Origin: an uncultured Pseudomonadota bacterium
Lineage (GTDB): Bacteria > Pseudomonadota > Alphaproteobacteria > RF32 > CAG-239
Assembly (NCBI GenBank): GCA_949295085.1
Contig: CASFJS010000005.1
Span: forward strand, 133,707-197,706
Reading direction: 5' to 3'
Length of the DNA stretch: 64,000 bases
Part shown: positions 51,253 to 59,940 of the stretch, in pieces
Numbering within the stretch: the first letter of the stretch is position 1
How the letters are laid out: each line of letters begins with the position of its first letter
Made by a program: the position numbers and the translations under genes
Notes under the pieces: model-generated
What the model was told of the DNA's origin: nothing
Seen by the model: only the letters and a program-made list of their open reading frames with translations
The model's database searches: none

Positions 51253-51280
51253 TTGACACGGTAAGAATTTTGCATTAAAA
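51253..51280 (+). promoter_or_regulatory. Promoter ahead of the tRNA-Val region
   Basis: Perfect TTGACA (51253-51258), 16 bases, TTAAAA (51275-51280). The transcript would start a few bases before the broken tRNA copy and read on to the intact tRNA-Val. Confidence 0.6.
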
Positions 51281-51295
51281 GCTTGTGTGGTAAGA

Positions 51296-51343
51296 GGGCG
51301 TGTAGCTCAGTTGGGCAGTCGCGCTGTGTTCACATCGCAGAGG
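51296..51343 (+). pseudogene. Truncated tRNA-Val copy (5' part)
   Basis: The first 48 bases copy the intact tRNA-Val at 51559, from the acceptor strand GGGCGTG through the anticodon stem and loop (anticodon CAC) to AGG of the variable loop. The D-stem is broken (GCTC now faces GTCG instead of GAGC), and there is no T arm or 3' acceptor strand. It cannot give a normal tRNA. Confidence 0.85.
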
Positions 51344-51352
51344 CTTGAGGCA

Positions 51353-51523
51353 GAAAACGGCTCCGGCGGAGCGGTTTTCAACGAGAGGCGAGAGTTTGTT
51401 AGTTTATGAGCAAGCTTTTAGCGTCGCGAGATAAACGTTACAAACCGAGTGACCGCAGCGAGTTAGCGATTGGCTTTTGAGAAAAAGCCAGAGCTTAGGA
51501 GCCAGACCACAAGCTTGCTTGTG
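51353..51523. repeat. Cluster of four hairpins between the tRNA-Val copies
   Basis: Successive inverted repeats occur at 51353-51379 (12-bp arms, one mismatch), 51394-51445 (two 6-bp stems, nested), 51471-51490 (8-bp arms) and 51508-51523 (7-bp arms, TT loop). There is no open frame. The block fills the 215 bp between the broken and the intact tRNA. Confidence 0.75.
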
Positions 51524-51558
51524 ACCGATGGCAGGGGTATATGATTATAGATTTTTTG

Positions 51559-51635
51559 GGGCGTGTAGCTCAGTTGGTTAGAGCGCTGTGTTCACATCGC
51601 AGAGGTCACAAGTTCGAGCCTTGTCACGCCCACCA
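51559..51635 (+). tRNA. tRNA-Val (anticodon CAC)
   Basis: A complete 77-nt cloverleaf with encoded CCA. Acceptor GGGCGTG pairs with CACGCCC; D-stem GCTC/GAGC; anticodon stem CTGTG/CGCAG with loop TTCACAT, anticodon CAC (reads GUG valine codons); T arm ACAAG/CTTGT with TTCGAGC. Terminator follows. Confidence 0.96.
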
Positions 51636-51637
51636 TC

Positions 51638-51668
51638 AAAAAAAACTCGGTTTAGGCCGAGTTTTTTT
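51638..51668. terminator. Bidirectional terminator after tRNA-Val
   Basis: A 12-bp stem (51639-51650 with 51657-51668), flanked by A on the left and T on the right; also serves the convergent transporter gene. Confidence 0.92.
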
Positions 51669-51689
51669 GGTTTTTTATGACGATACACA

Positions 51690-52715
51690 TTAATCTTCAT
51701 AGGGTTTGCTTATTTTGCGGTAGATATAAACGGCGGTCGGGACACCGAGCAGCATACCCCACATTCCGATGAGGCTGTGTGCAATATAGAGAATAATCAG
51801 GGTCATAACCGGATTGATGTGCATGACGGATGATACAATACGCGGATTTAGGACATAGGCCTCAAGCATATGGATAACGATAATCATGGCCAAGGCCCAG
51901 AGACCGAGCTCAATGCCGCCGGTATTGACCGCCATCAAAACAATCGGCACGGATGAAATCCACATTCCGAGAACCGGAATCAAGCCGCACATAAAGACAA
52001 TGGTACAGAGCAAAGCAATGGCTTTGATACCTATAAAGTGTAAGCAGATGGCCGTGAGCGTGGTGTTGATGACCGAAATCATTAATTGGGCACGAAAGTT
52101 TTCACCGACGACTTTGGCAAACAGCAAGATGCTGTCGGCAGTTTCGCGATAAGATTCGGCCAGACGGGTAAAGCGCAGGCGGCGCATGCCTTTTGACAGA
52201 ATCGGCAAATCAAGCATGATTAAAAAACTGAACAAAACAGCTAAGAAAAACCAGCCGAAATAATGTACGCCTTTTTCCAGCATGCCACGGACGATATTCC
52301 AGGCGCTGACAATCATACTTTCGGGAAGCATGGCTTCTTTGATTTGCGGCAATATGGGAGCAACCAGTTCGTTGGTGCCGAGATTGGCGTTAAGCCAATT
52401 GCGAACGGATTCAAAACTTTGCGGCAGTTGTTCGGTAAAATTGATGGTTTCGGACAAAAGACGCGGCGGAATGTAAACCAAAAAAGCCGATACGGCCATC
52501 AAGAACAATAAATAAAGAAAAACGACCAGCATTCGGCGGTTTAGATGGTATTTGCGCCGCAGGTGGTGCGTGATTCCCGAAACGATGAAACACATGATAA
52601 ACGTGATGAATACCAGTCCGAACATATTGCGGAAAAGATAAAGCAGCCCCATAAAAGCTGCCCAGATAAAATAGACCCGGTTGATACGTAAAAATTCGGA
52701 AATATTAAACGTCAT
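51690..52715 (-). CDS. AI-2E family transporter (PerM/YdiK-like)
   Basis: A 341-residue inner-membrane protein of the AI-2 exporter superfamily. About seven or eight hydrophobic helices are seen, with a helical polar region between residues ~90 and 150. The family's C-terminal half is recognisable: LMISVINTTLTAICLHFIGIK, GLIPVLGMWISSVPIVLMA, EAYVLNPRIVSSVMHINPV and GMWGMLLGVPTAVYIYRKI. Members export AI-2 or act as Na+/H+ antiporters; the substrate cannot be assigned. Single gene with its own terminator. Confidence 0.93.
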   Translation of the reverse strand: MTFNISEFLRINRVYFIWAAFMGLLYLFRNMFGLVFITFIMCFIVSGITHHLRRKYHLNRRMLVVFLYLLFLMAVSAFLVYIPPRLLSETINFTEQLPQSFESVRNWLNANLGTNELVAPILPQIKEAMLPESMIVSAWNIVRGMLEKGVHYFGWFFLAVLFSFLIMLDLPILSKGMRRLRFTRLAESYRETADSILLFAKVVGENFRAQLMISVINTTLTAICLHFIGIKAIALLCTIVFMCGLIPVLGMWISSVPIVLMAVNTGGIELGLWALAMIIVIHMLEAYVLNPRIVSSVMHINPVMTLIILYIAHSLIGMWGMLLGVPTAVYIYRKISKPYED

Positions 52716-52896
52716 GAGGACTCCTTTGCCGTTGCGGCGGATAAAAATAAAATTTGATATGTGCAGTATAAAAGGCGTTGGTTAATATTTATTCAAAAAG
52801 CATGAAAGAATTTGAGGTTCTTGAAAAAGCCGTCGGGGTGTGTTATTGAACATAGGACGGGGTTGATGTTAAAAAGATGTAGGCAGGCTTAAACAA

Positions 52897-55800
52897 ATGG
52901 CGGAAAAAGTTTTGTATCTTGGTATTGACGTTGGTTCGACCACGGTTAAAGCGGTGGTGCTGGACAAGAATGAAAAGGTTTTGTTTGCCACTTATCAGCG
53001 CCATATGTCCGAGGTGCGGCAAAAGAGTGTTGAGATTGTCAAAGAAATCGCGCAACAATTTGCCGGTTGCTGTTTTAAGCTTTGTATGACCGGTTCCGGT
53101 GCATTGTCTTTGTGTACAAAGTTGAATGTTTCTTTTGTGCAGGAAGTTATTGCTTCAAGCCTCAGTATCAAGAAGATGATTCCCGATGCCGATGTGATTA
53201 TCGAGCTTGGCGGCGAAGATGCCAAGCTGACGTTCTTGACCAGCGGTACCGATCTCAGGATGAACGAAACCTGCGCCGGCGGTACGGGCGCTTTTATCGA
53301 CCAGATGGCGTCGTTTTTGAACCTGGATATCAACGAGTTGGACAAACTGGCGTTGAAATACCGTCATATTTATCCCATTGCGTCGCGTTGCGGCGTGTTT
53401 GCCAAAACCGATATTGTGCCGCTGATTAACGAGGGGTGCGCCAAGAGCGATATTGCGATGTCTGTTATGCAGGCGGTGGTCAACCAGTTTATCGGCGGGT
53501 TGGCGCGCGGACGCGAGATCAGCGGCAAGGTGGTTTTTTTGGGCGGGCCGTTGGCTTTCTTAAAATCATTGCGCCAATGTTTCAAGGATACGCTCAAACT
53601 TGACGACGAACATGCCGTTTTGCCGGAAAAAGCCGAATTGTTTGTTGCCGTTGGTGCGGCGCTTAATGCCAAAGCCGGAGCGGAAGAAGCGGTTGATTTG
53701 TCCGGGTTGGTGAGGGCGTTGGAAAATACGGATGAGGAAAACGGGATTCAAAAACTGCCGCCGTTGTTTAGAAACAAACAGGAAAAGGAAGAATTTGACG
53801 CCAGACACCGGTCGGCCGATGTTGAGAGATTTCCGCTTGGGGCATACGAGGGCGATGCCTGGTTTGGTATTGACAGCGGCTCAACAACGATTAAAGCGGT
53901 GTTGATTGATGACAAAAACCGGTTGTTGTATTCTTATTATGGTTCCAACAACGGCGATCCGTTTCATCTGGCGCTTAAAATCCTGACCGAGATTTACAGC
54001 ACAGCCAAACCGGGGCTCAAAATTAAGGCCGCGGCAGCCACGGGTTACGGCAGCGCATTGCTGAAAGCCGGTTTGCGGCTGGATATTGACGAAGTGGAGA
54101 CGGTGGCGCATTGCCGCGCGGCGACGTTTTTTGCGCCCAAAGCCAGTTTTGTGCTGGATATCGGCGGGCAAGACATTAAATGTATGAGCCTTAAAGACGG
54201 CGTGATTGAAAAAATAGGTCTTAACGAGGCGTGTTCGTCGGGCTGCGGGTCGTTTATCGAAAATTTTGCCCGCTCGCTTAATATGGATATGCCGGCGTTT
54301 GTTGCGGCGGCGCTCAAGGCAAAACATCCGGTCGATCTGGGCACGCGCTGTACGGTGTTTATGAACTCAAAGGTCAAACAGGCGCAAAAAGAGGGTGTTT
54401 CGGTCGGTGATATTGCGGCGGGATTGTCGTATTCGGTAATTAAAAATGCCTGTTATAAGGTGATCAAAATCAGCGATATGGCGGAGCTTGGCGAGTGTAT
54501 TGTGGCACAAGGCGGCTCGTTTTTGAACGATGCGTTGCTGAGGGCTTTGGAAATACAGGTCGGACGGCCGGTTATTCGCCCGGGATTGGCCGGATTGATG
54601 GGCGCTTTTGGCGCGGCGCTGCTGGCCAAACAACGCGGACCTGAAGACGGCGCGGCAACCAAATTGATAACCTTGGATGAAATCGGCAAATTGCAGATTA
54701 AAACCACCAACGCGCGTTGTCAGGGATGTGCCAATCGTTGTATGTTGACGATTACCGATTTCGGCAACAAAAAGAAATTTATCTCCGGCAATAAATGCGA
54801 AAAAGGCGCCGGTCTGACTAAGAGCGACAAAATCAACCTGTGCGCTTATAAATACAAAAGGTTGTTTGAACATTATCAACCGTTATCCAAAGAAAAAGCC
54901 CCGCGCGGCACGGTGGGAATCCCGCGGGCGCTCAATATGTATGAAAATTATCCGCTGTGGTTTACGTTGCTGACACACTTGGGTTTCAGGGTGGAATTGT
55001 CGGCGCCGTCGTCAAAGAAAATGTTTTTTGACGGCTATGGCTCCATCCCATCACAAACGGTGTGTTATCCGGCCAAGATGGCGCACGGGCATATCATGGA
55101 CTTGATTGCCAGAAACGTTGATTATATCTTTTTTCCGTGTATTCCGCGGGAGCAAAAAGAGTTTGCCTCGCAGGCGGATTGCTACAATTGTCCGGTAGTG
55201 ACCGGATATCCGGAGGTTTTGGCTAAGAATATTTCCGAGCTCGGCGAAAAGGGCATACCTTTTTTTGCGCCGTTTTTGCCGCTTGATGAAAAGATTTTGG
55301 CAAGGCGTTTAAAGGCGGTGCCGTTATTTGCGGGGTTTTCGGCGTTGCAATTGCGCATGGCGGTTAAACGAGCGTTTGTTGAGCTCAGGCGGTTTAAGAA
55401 AGATATTCGCCGCGCCGGAGAAGAAGCAGTCGAAAAACTGCGGCAGAACGGCGAATACGGTATTGTGCTGGCCGGACATCCGTATCATATTGATCCGGCG
55501 ATTAATCACGGCATACCGGAGCTGATTAATTCTTGCGGGTTGTCGGTTTTGACCGAAGATTCGGTGGCGCATCTCAAGCCTAATCCGGAGGCTTTGCGGG
55601 TGCGCGACCAATGGACTTATCACGCGAGGCTTTATCGTGCCGGTGCTGTTACTGCCGAGAACGCCAATCTGGCGGTGTTGCAGCTGGTGTCTTTCGGCTG
55701 CGGGGTGGATGCGATTACCGCAGACCAGCTGGAGGAAATCGTAACTTCACAAGAGCGGCTCTATGCGCAGATTAAAATCGACGAGGGCGACAACCTCGGG

Positions 55801-57126
55801 CCGGCCAAAATCCGTATCCGCTCGCTGTTGGCGGCGCTTAAGGATATGCAGCAGCGGCAGCAGGAAGCCGCGCGGCAGCGGCCGCAGCAACCGCCGGTGT
55901 TTACGTCGGAGATGAAAAAAACGCACACGATTTTGATTCCGCAATTGTCGCCGGTGCATTTTCAGTTTTTGGAGGCGGTGTTTGCCAGCGAGGGCTATAA
56001 GGTGGCGCAGCTGCCAAAGGTTAGTAAGAGCGCGATTGAACTTGGACTAAAGCATGTTAACAACGATGCGTGTTTTCCGGCGATTGTGGTTATCGGCCAG
56101 TTGTTGCAGGCTATCCGCGACGGCGATTATGACACGAATAAAATCGTGCTGTTGATTTCGCAGACCAGCGGCGGTTGTCGGGCATCGAACTATGCCGGAT
56201 TGTTGCGGCGGGCACTGGCGCAATGCAATCTCGGCCATGTTCCGGTGATTACGCTTAATGTCAGCGGTCGGGCGATGAATACCGGTTTTGCGCCGGGGCG
56301 CAAGGTTTTGTTGCGCTCGATTATGGCCGGTTGCTACGGCGATGCGCTGATGCGGATGATTAATCGGGTGACGCCTTATGAGAAAAAGCCGGGAAGCACG
56401 CTTAAATTGACGGCCAAATGGGTTAAAATCATTAAAAAGAACTTGAAAGACGGCGATATTATCAAATTTAATGTTAATATGTTTCGAATGATAAGGGCAT
56501 TTGACAAGCTGCCGTTAAAGGATATGCCGCGCAAGCCGCGAGTCGGGCTGGTGGGCGAGATCTTGCTCAAATATCATCCGGATGCCAATAATCAGGCGGC
56601 GCGGATTATCGAGCAAGAAGGCGGCGAGGCGGTGGTGCCGGATTTGATGGACTTTATGCTCTATGGCTTTTATGACCATGTGTTTAACTATAAATATTTG
56701 CAAGGGTCGCGAAAAGCCTGTGCGGTGAGTCTTCTGAGTATTGCGTTTTTGGAGTTTTGCAGGGGGGCGATGCGACTGGGGTTTGCGTTGTCCAAGAGGT
56801 TTGAACCGCCGGTGTTTTTCAAAAATCTGCGCAAAAAAATCCGCGGGCTGATTTCGCTCGGACATCAGACCGGCGAGGGCTGGTTGTTGACGGCCGAGAT
56901 TATTGAACTGTTGGAGGCCGGTGTCAACAATGTGTTGTGTATGCAGCCGTTTGGTTGTTTGCCGAATCATATTACCGGTAAGGGCTTTATCAAAGAGATT
57001 AAAAAGAAATTCCCCAATGCCAATATTATGGCTGTGGACTATGATCCGGGCGCCAGCGAGACCAATCAGGTCAACCGGATTAAGCTGATGATGTCGATAT
57101 CCAAAGAACAGACGAAGGATAAATAA
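52897..57126 (+). CDS. Giant tandem 2-hydroxyacyl-CoA dehydratase activase-like protein
   Basis: A 1409-residue cytoplasmic protein fusing all parts of the BcrAD/BadFG/HgdC system. Residues ~5-265 form a first ASKHA ATPase (GIDVGSTTVKAVVLD; Cys126 in NETCAGGTGAF). Residues ~322-590 form a second (GIDSGSTTIKAVLID; Cys446 and Cys450 in CSSGCGSF). A Cys cluster C608-x2-C611-x3-C615 follows, then a DUF2229-like domain (from ~673, VGIPRALNMYENYPLWF) and an HgdB-like region (from ~1010). In HgdC one Cys per subunit holds a shared [4Fe-4S] cluster that energises electron transfer to a dehydratase; here both ATPases lie in one chain. No dehydratase subunits or CoA-transferase flank it. The true substrate is unknown. 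Oxygen-sensitive chemistry is expected. Confidence 0.93.
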   Translation: MAEKVLYLGIDVGSTTVKAVVLDKNEKVLFATYQRHMSEVRQKSVEIVKEIAQQFAGCCFKLCMTGSGALSLCTKLNVSFVQEVIASSLSIKKMIPDADVIIELGGEDAKLTFLTSGTDLRMNETCAGGTGAFIDQMASFLNLDINELDKLALKYRHIYPIASRCGVFAKTDIVPLINEGCAKSDIAMSVMQAVVNQFIGGLARGREISGKVVFLGGPLAFLKSLRQCFKDTLKLDDEHAVLPEKAELFVAVGAALNAKAGAEEAVDLSGLVRALENTDEENGIQKLPPLFRNKQEKEEFDARHRSADVERFPLGAYEGDAWFGIDSGSTTIKAVLIDDKNRLLYSYYGSNNGDPFHLALKILTEIYSTAKPGLKIKAAAATGYGSALLKAGLRLDIDEVETVAHCRAATFFAPKASFVLDIGGQDIKCMSLKDGVIEKIGLNEACSSGCGSFIENFARSLNMDMPAFVAAALKAKHPVDLGTRCTVFMNSKVKQAQKEGVSVGDIAAGLSYSVIKNACYKVIKISDMAELGECIVAQGGSFLNDALLRALEIQVGRPVIRPGLAGLMGAFGAALLAKQRGPEDGAATKLITLDEIGKLQIKTTNARCQGCANRCMLTITDFGNKKKFISGNKCEKGAGLTKSDKINLCAYKYKRLFEHYQPLSKEKAPRGTVGIPRALNMYENYPLWFTLLTHLGFRVELSAPSSKKMFFDGYGSIPSQTVCYPAKMAHGHIMDLIARNVDYIFFPCIPREQKEFASQADCYNCPVVTGYPEVLAKNISELGEKGIPFFAPFLPLDEKILARRLKAVPLFAGFSALQLRMAVKRAFVELRRFKKDIRRAGEEAVEKLRQNGEYGIVLAGHPYHIDPAINHGIPELINSCGLSVLTEDSVAHLKPNPEALRVRDQWTYHARLYRAGAVTAENANLAVLQLVSFGCGVDAITADQLEEIVTSQERLYAQIKIDEGDNLGPAKIRIRSLLAALKDMQQRQQEAARQRPQQPPVFTSEMKKTHTILIPQLSPVHFQFLEAVFASEGYKVAQLPKVSKSAIELGLKHVNNDACFPAIVVIGQLLQAIRDGDYDTNKIVLLISQTSGGCRASNYAGLLRRALAQCNLGHVPVITLNVSGRAMNTGFAPGRKVLLRSIMAGCYGDALMRMINRVTPYEKKPGSTLKLTAKWVKIIKKNLKDGDIIKFNVNMFRMIRAFDKLPLKDMPRKPRVGLVGEILLKYHPDANNQAARIIEQEGGEAVVPDLMDFMLYGFYDHVFNYKYLQGSRKACAVSLLSIAFLEFCRGAMRLGFALSKRFEPPVFFKNLRKKIRGLISLGHQTGEGWLLTAEIIELLEAGVNNVLCMQPFGCLPNHITGKGFIKEIKKKFPNANIMAVDYDPGASETNQVNRIKLMMSISKEQTKDK

Positions 57127-57160
57127 AAAAAGAAAACCTCGCAATGAGGTTTTCTTTTTT
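57126..57160. terminator. Bidirectional terminator after the activase gene
   Basis: A 15-bp stem (57126-57140 with 57146-57160), A-rich left and T-rich right. Confidence 0.92.
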
Positions 57161-57171
57161 GCGCCGCCAAG

Positions 57172-57924
57172 TCAGTCGAACAGACTTTTAGGCGGTTGGA
57201 ATGTCGCGGTGGCGACATCGGCGGGTACTCCCTGATGGTCGGGGTAGTACTTCTTGCCGCAGCCGCGCCAGTAGCCGAGAACGAGGTAGCTTGACAGCCG
57301 CCCGTCGTTGCCCCACCAGACGATGTAGTTGCAGCCGTAGCAGTCATCTGGATCGGTGATGTTGATCATCGGGGTTGTCAAGAACTCCAGACCGCCCCAG
57401 AGAACCCCGAACACATTGGTGTCCGAGTAAACCCATTGGGAAACAACGTCCGCTTTGGGTTCATATAAATCGTAGTCAAATTCATGACGGACGAACTTAT
57501 ATTTTTCCTCCAGTTTGGTGCGCGGAATGGCATAAAATTCGTTTTTGATGACATTCTGCGCGGCGACGCTGTTATCATCGAGGGTTACCGAATGTTCTTC
57601 GTAGCCGTCGATGACGGTTTTTATGGCATCTCCGGGCTTGATATTCGGCCACACACGGATGGGTTCCTGCTTGCGGGCGAAATAGACGCCGTGCTTCTTG
57701 GCCATCTGTTTGCCGTGTTCATAAAAATCGACAAACCGATATTCAACGCCGATTTCGTTGAAAAGCCTTTTGGGCATGGCAACGATATTGCCGTTGATGA
57801 CGGCGGTTGCTTTTCCGTTGATAACGGCGATGTAATTGCCGTTAAAGTTTTCAGCGTCTTTGGCGCTGATTTTGGTAAACACGGTTCCGTCTACGCTGCG
57901 GAAAATCTTGTTAAAATTTTGCAT
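57172..57924 (-). CDS. Uncharacterised protein
   Basis: A 250-residue minus-strand protein with no signal peptide or membrane span. The N-terminal half has beta-like alternation (NYIAVINGKATAVINGN, IVAMPKRLFNEIGV) and a conserved-looking IKPGDAIKTVIDGYEEHSVT. The C-terminal third is aromatic and Cys-containing: DDCYGCNYIVWWGNDGRLS and GYWRGCGKKYYPDH. The four Cys could bind metal or be structural. No family is recognised. It is alone on its strand; a 189-bp spacer without visible features separates it from the next gene. Confidence 0.75.
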   Translation of the reverse strand: MQNFNKIFRSVDGTVFTKISAKDAENFNGNYIAVINGKATAVINGNIVAMPKRLFNEIGVEYRFVDFYEHGKQMAKKHGVYFARKQEPIRVWPNIKPGDAIKTVIDGYEEHSVTLDDNSVAAQNVIKNEFYAIPRTKLEEKYKFVRHEFDYDLYEPKADVVSQWVYSDTNVFGVLWGGLEFLTTPMINITDPDDCYGCNYIVWWGNDGRLSSYLVLGYWRGCGKKYYPDHQGVPADVATATFQPPKSLFD

Positions 57925-58113
57925 ATATTAATAATTTTGGGCGTTTGTCCCTGATTGCCGATTTGCCCTGAATGCGGCGGGATAATAATTTTTTGTCGTT
58001 GGATAATATACCATAATCAGAGGATACAAACAACAGTAAAATTGAGCTGTGTTTTTGTGGTTGTGTTTCGACAGCGGAGCGGTTATAGTAACGGAAGATG
58101 AGGAATAAAAAAT

Positions 58114-58809
58114 ATGTTGCCGCAGGATGAAATATTCAAGAATAAGGCGCCGCTTAAAGAACGGTTGGAAAAGTTTGGCTTTGCGTCAAGGGATGGCGGA
58201 GTTTATGTCTATGCCGCGCCGGTGCTTGAGGGGCAGTTTCGGCTAGAGGTAACGGTTGACGGACAGGGCGATGTTGCCAGTTTGGTGTTTGATACGGACA
58301 CCGGCGATGAATATGTGCTCTACCGTGCGGAAAGCGCCGCAGGGGCGTTTGTCGGCAAGGTGCGGACGGAATGCTGTGCGGTTTTGCAAAAAATAGCGGC
58401 TGAATGCTTTGTCAGCAAAGTTTTTAAGACACCGGGAGCGGCGGCGATTATCCGCCATGCCAGAGAGAAATACGGCGATGAATTGGAATTTTTGTGGACA
58501 AACTTTCCGCGTGACGCTATTTTGCGCCGGCAGGACAATCGCAAATGGTATGCGGCGGTTTTGACTGCGGCGCAAAATAGAATCGGGCTTGCCGGAGATA
58601 AAATTATTGAGATTGTCGATGTGCGGATGGCGCCGGGAGATGTGGCCGTCAGGGTTGACGGGCAAAGAATTTTTCCCGGCTATCACATGAATAAAAAGCA
58701 TTGGGTAACACTCTTGTTGGATGGTTCAATGCCGGAAGAAGAATTGCTGGCGCTGGTTGACGAAAGTTATGCGCTGGCCGCTAGGCCAAACAAAAAAAAC
58801 ACCAGCTAA
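58114..58809 (+). CDS. MmcQ/YjbR-family protein
   Basis: A 231-residue protein of the MmcQ/YjbR (DUF419) family, with a CyaY-like fold. The N-terminal ~100 residues form an extra domain; the C-terminal ~115 carry the family core: YGDELEFLWTNFPRDAILRR, NRKWYAAVL, and the signature FPGYHMNKKHWVTLLLDGS followed by a helix ending SYALA. Family members have been called DNA-binding, but the function is not established. Convergent with recA. Confidence 0.93.
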   Translation: MLPQDEIFKNKAPLKERLEKFGFASRDGGVYVYAAPVLEGQFRLEVTVDGQGDVASLVFDTDTGDEYVLYRAESAAGAFVGKVRTECCAVLQKIAAECFVSKVFKTPGAAAIIRHAREKYGDELEFLWTNFPRDAILRRQDNRKWYAAVLTAAQNRIGLAGDKIIEIVDVRMAPGDVAVRVDGQRIFPGYHMNKKHWVTLLLDGSMPEEELLALVDESYALAARPNKKNTS

Positions 58810-58826
58810 GCAGCTGATGTTTTTTT
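58792..58826. terminator. Bidirectional terminator between the YjbR-like gene and recA
   Basis: Arms with one C-A mismatch around CAGCT-aagc-AGCTG, flanked by eight A residues on the left and seven T residues on the right. Confidence 0.8.
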
Positions 58827-58842
58827 GGGGTTAGGGACGGGG

Positions 58843-59874
58843 CTATTCGTCTCCGGCCGAGGGCGTTTCGCCGCCGATCATCTCCGAGCTTAAGTGTCCG
58901 GCGTCGGCTTTGATTTTGTTCTCGATTTCCAGCGCGACATCCGGATGTTCTTTCAAGAAAGTTTTGGCGTTTTCACGTCCCTGACCGATCTTATCACCGT
59001 TATAGGCAAACCAGGCGCCGGATTTTTCAATCACATTGGCTTTGACACCGAGGTCAATCAGCTCGCCGGTTTTGGAAATGCCTTCGCCATACATAATGTC
59101 AAAATCAACAACCTTGAACGGAGGCGCAACCTTGTTTTTGACGACTTTGACGCGGGTTTGCGAACCGATGATGTCTTCTTTGTCTTTAATTTTGCCGATA
59201 CTGCGGATATCCAGACGCACCGAGGCATAAAACTTCAGGGCATTGCCGCCGGTGGTGGTTTCGGGGTTGCCGAACATGACGCCGATTTTCATGCGAATCT
59301 GGTTGATGAAAATAACCAGAGTATTGGAACGGGCAATGGTGGAGGTCAGCTTGCGCAAGGCCTGGCTCATCAAACGAGCCTGCAAACCCATGTGGGAATC
59401 GCCCATTTCGCCCTCAAGCTCGGCCTTGGGCACGAGAGCGGCAACCGAATCGACCACCAAAACATCAATGGCGCCGGAGCGAACCAAAGTGTCGGCAATC
59501 TCTAAGGCTTGCTCGCCGGCATCGGGTTGCGAAATCAGCAGGTTTTCCAAATCAACGCCGATTTTTTTGGCATAAGACGGGTCCAGCGCGTGCTCGGCAT
59601 CAATAAAGGCACAGGTGCCGCCTGTCTTTTGCGCCTGAGCAACAACACTTAGGGCCAGCGTGGTTTTGCCGGAGCTTTCCGGTCCGTAAATCTCGACAAT
59701 GCGGCCACGCGGCAGGCCGCCGATGCCCAAAGCCATATCCAACCCGAGCGAGCCGGTTGAGATGCCCTCAATATCCACATGGGCATTGTCTTGTCCCATT
59801 CTCATAATCGAGCCTTTGCCGAAAGCCTTTTCAATCTGGCTCAGGGCGGCGTCCAGTGCTTTTTCTTTATCCAT
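58843..59874 (-). CDS. recA: Recombinase RecA
   Basis: RecA pairs homologous DNA and triggers LexA cleavage. The 343-residue protein has Walker [10 protein letters not shown] at 64-72, Walker B ([11 protein letters not shown]), loop L1 and L2 regions ([33 protein letters not shown]) and the end of the core [15 protein letters not shown]. Length is typical. The C-terminus is acidic. A clear alphaproteobacterial SOS box lies in its promoter. Confidence 0.99.
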   Translation of the reverse strand: MDKEKALDAALSQIEKAFGKGSIMRMGQDNAHVDIEGISTGSLGLDMALGIGGLPRGRIVEIYGPESSGKTTLALSVVAQAQKTGGTCAFIDAEHALDPSYAKKIGVDLENLLISQPDAGEQALEIADTLVRSGAIDVLVVDSVAALVPKAELEGEMGDSHMGLQARLMSQALRKLTSTIARSNTLVIFINQIRMKIGVMFGNPETTTGGNALKFYASVRLDIRSIGKIKDKEDIIGSQTRVKVVKNKVAPPFKVVDFDIMYGEGISKTGELIDLGVKANVIEKSGAWFAYNGDKIGQGRENAKTFLKEHPDVALEIENKIKADAGHLSSEMIGGETPSAGDE

Positions 59875-59911
59875 AAAGTTTACTCCGTAGTTTTAGAATC
59901 GTTATATCGTT

Positions 59912-59940
59912 AATATGTTCTAATTATGTTCTTTTGGCAA
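59912..59940 (-). promoter_or_regulatory. recA promoter with SOS box
   Basis: On the minus strand TTGCCA (59935-59940) and CATATT (59912-59917) are 17 bases apart. Between them lies GAAC-N7-GAAC (GTTC 59917-59920 and 59928-59931 on the plus strand), the LexA operator form of Alphaproteobacteria. A bound repressor would block polymerase. Confidence 0.85.

Noticed and set aside
51296-51635. Integrative element attachment site at tRNA-Val
   Set aside because: The duplicated part is the 5' half, and no integrase or phage gene lies nearby.
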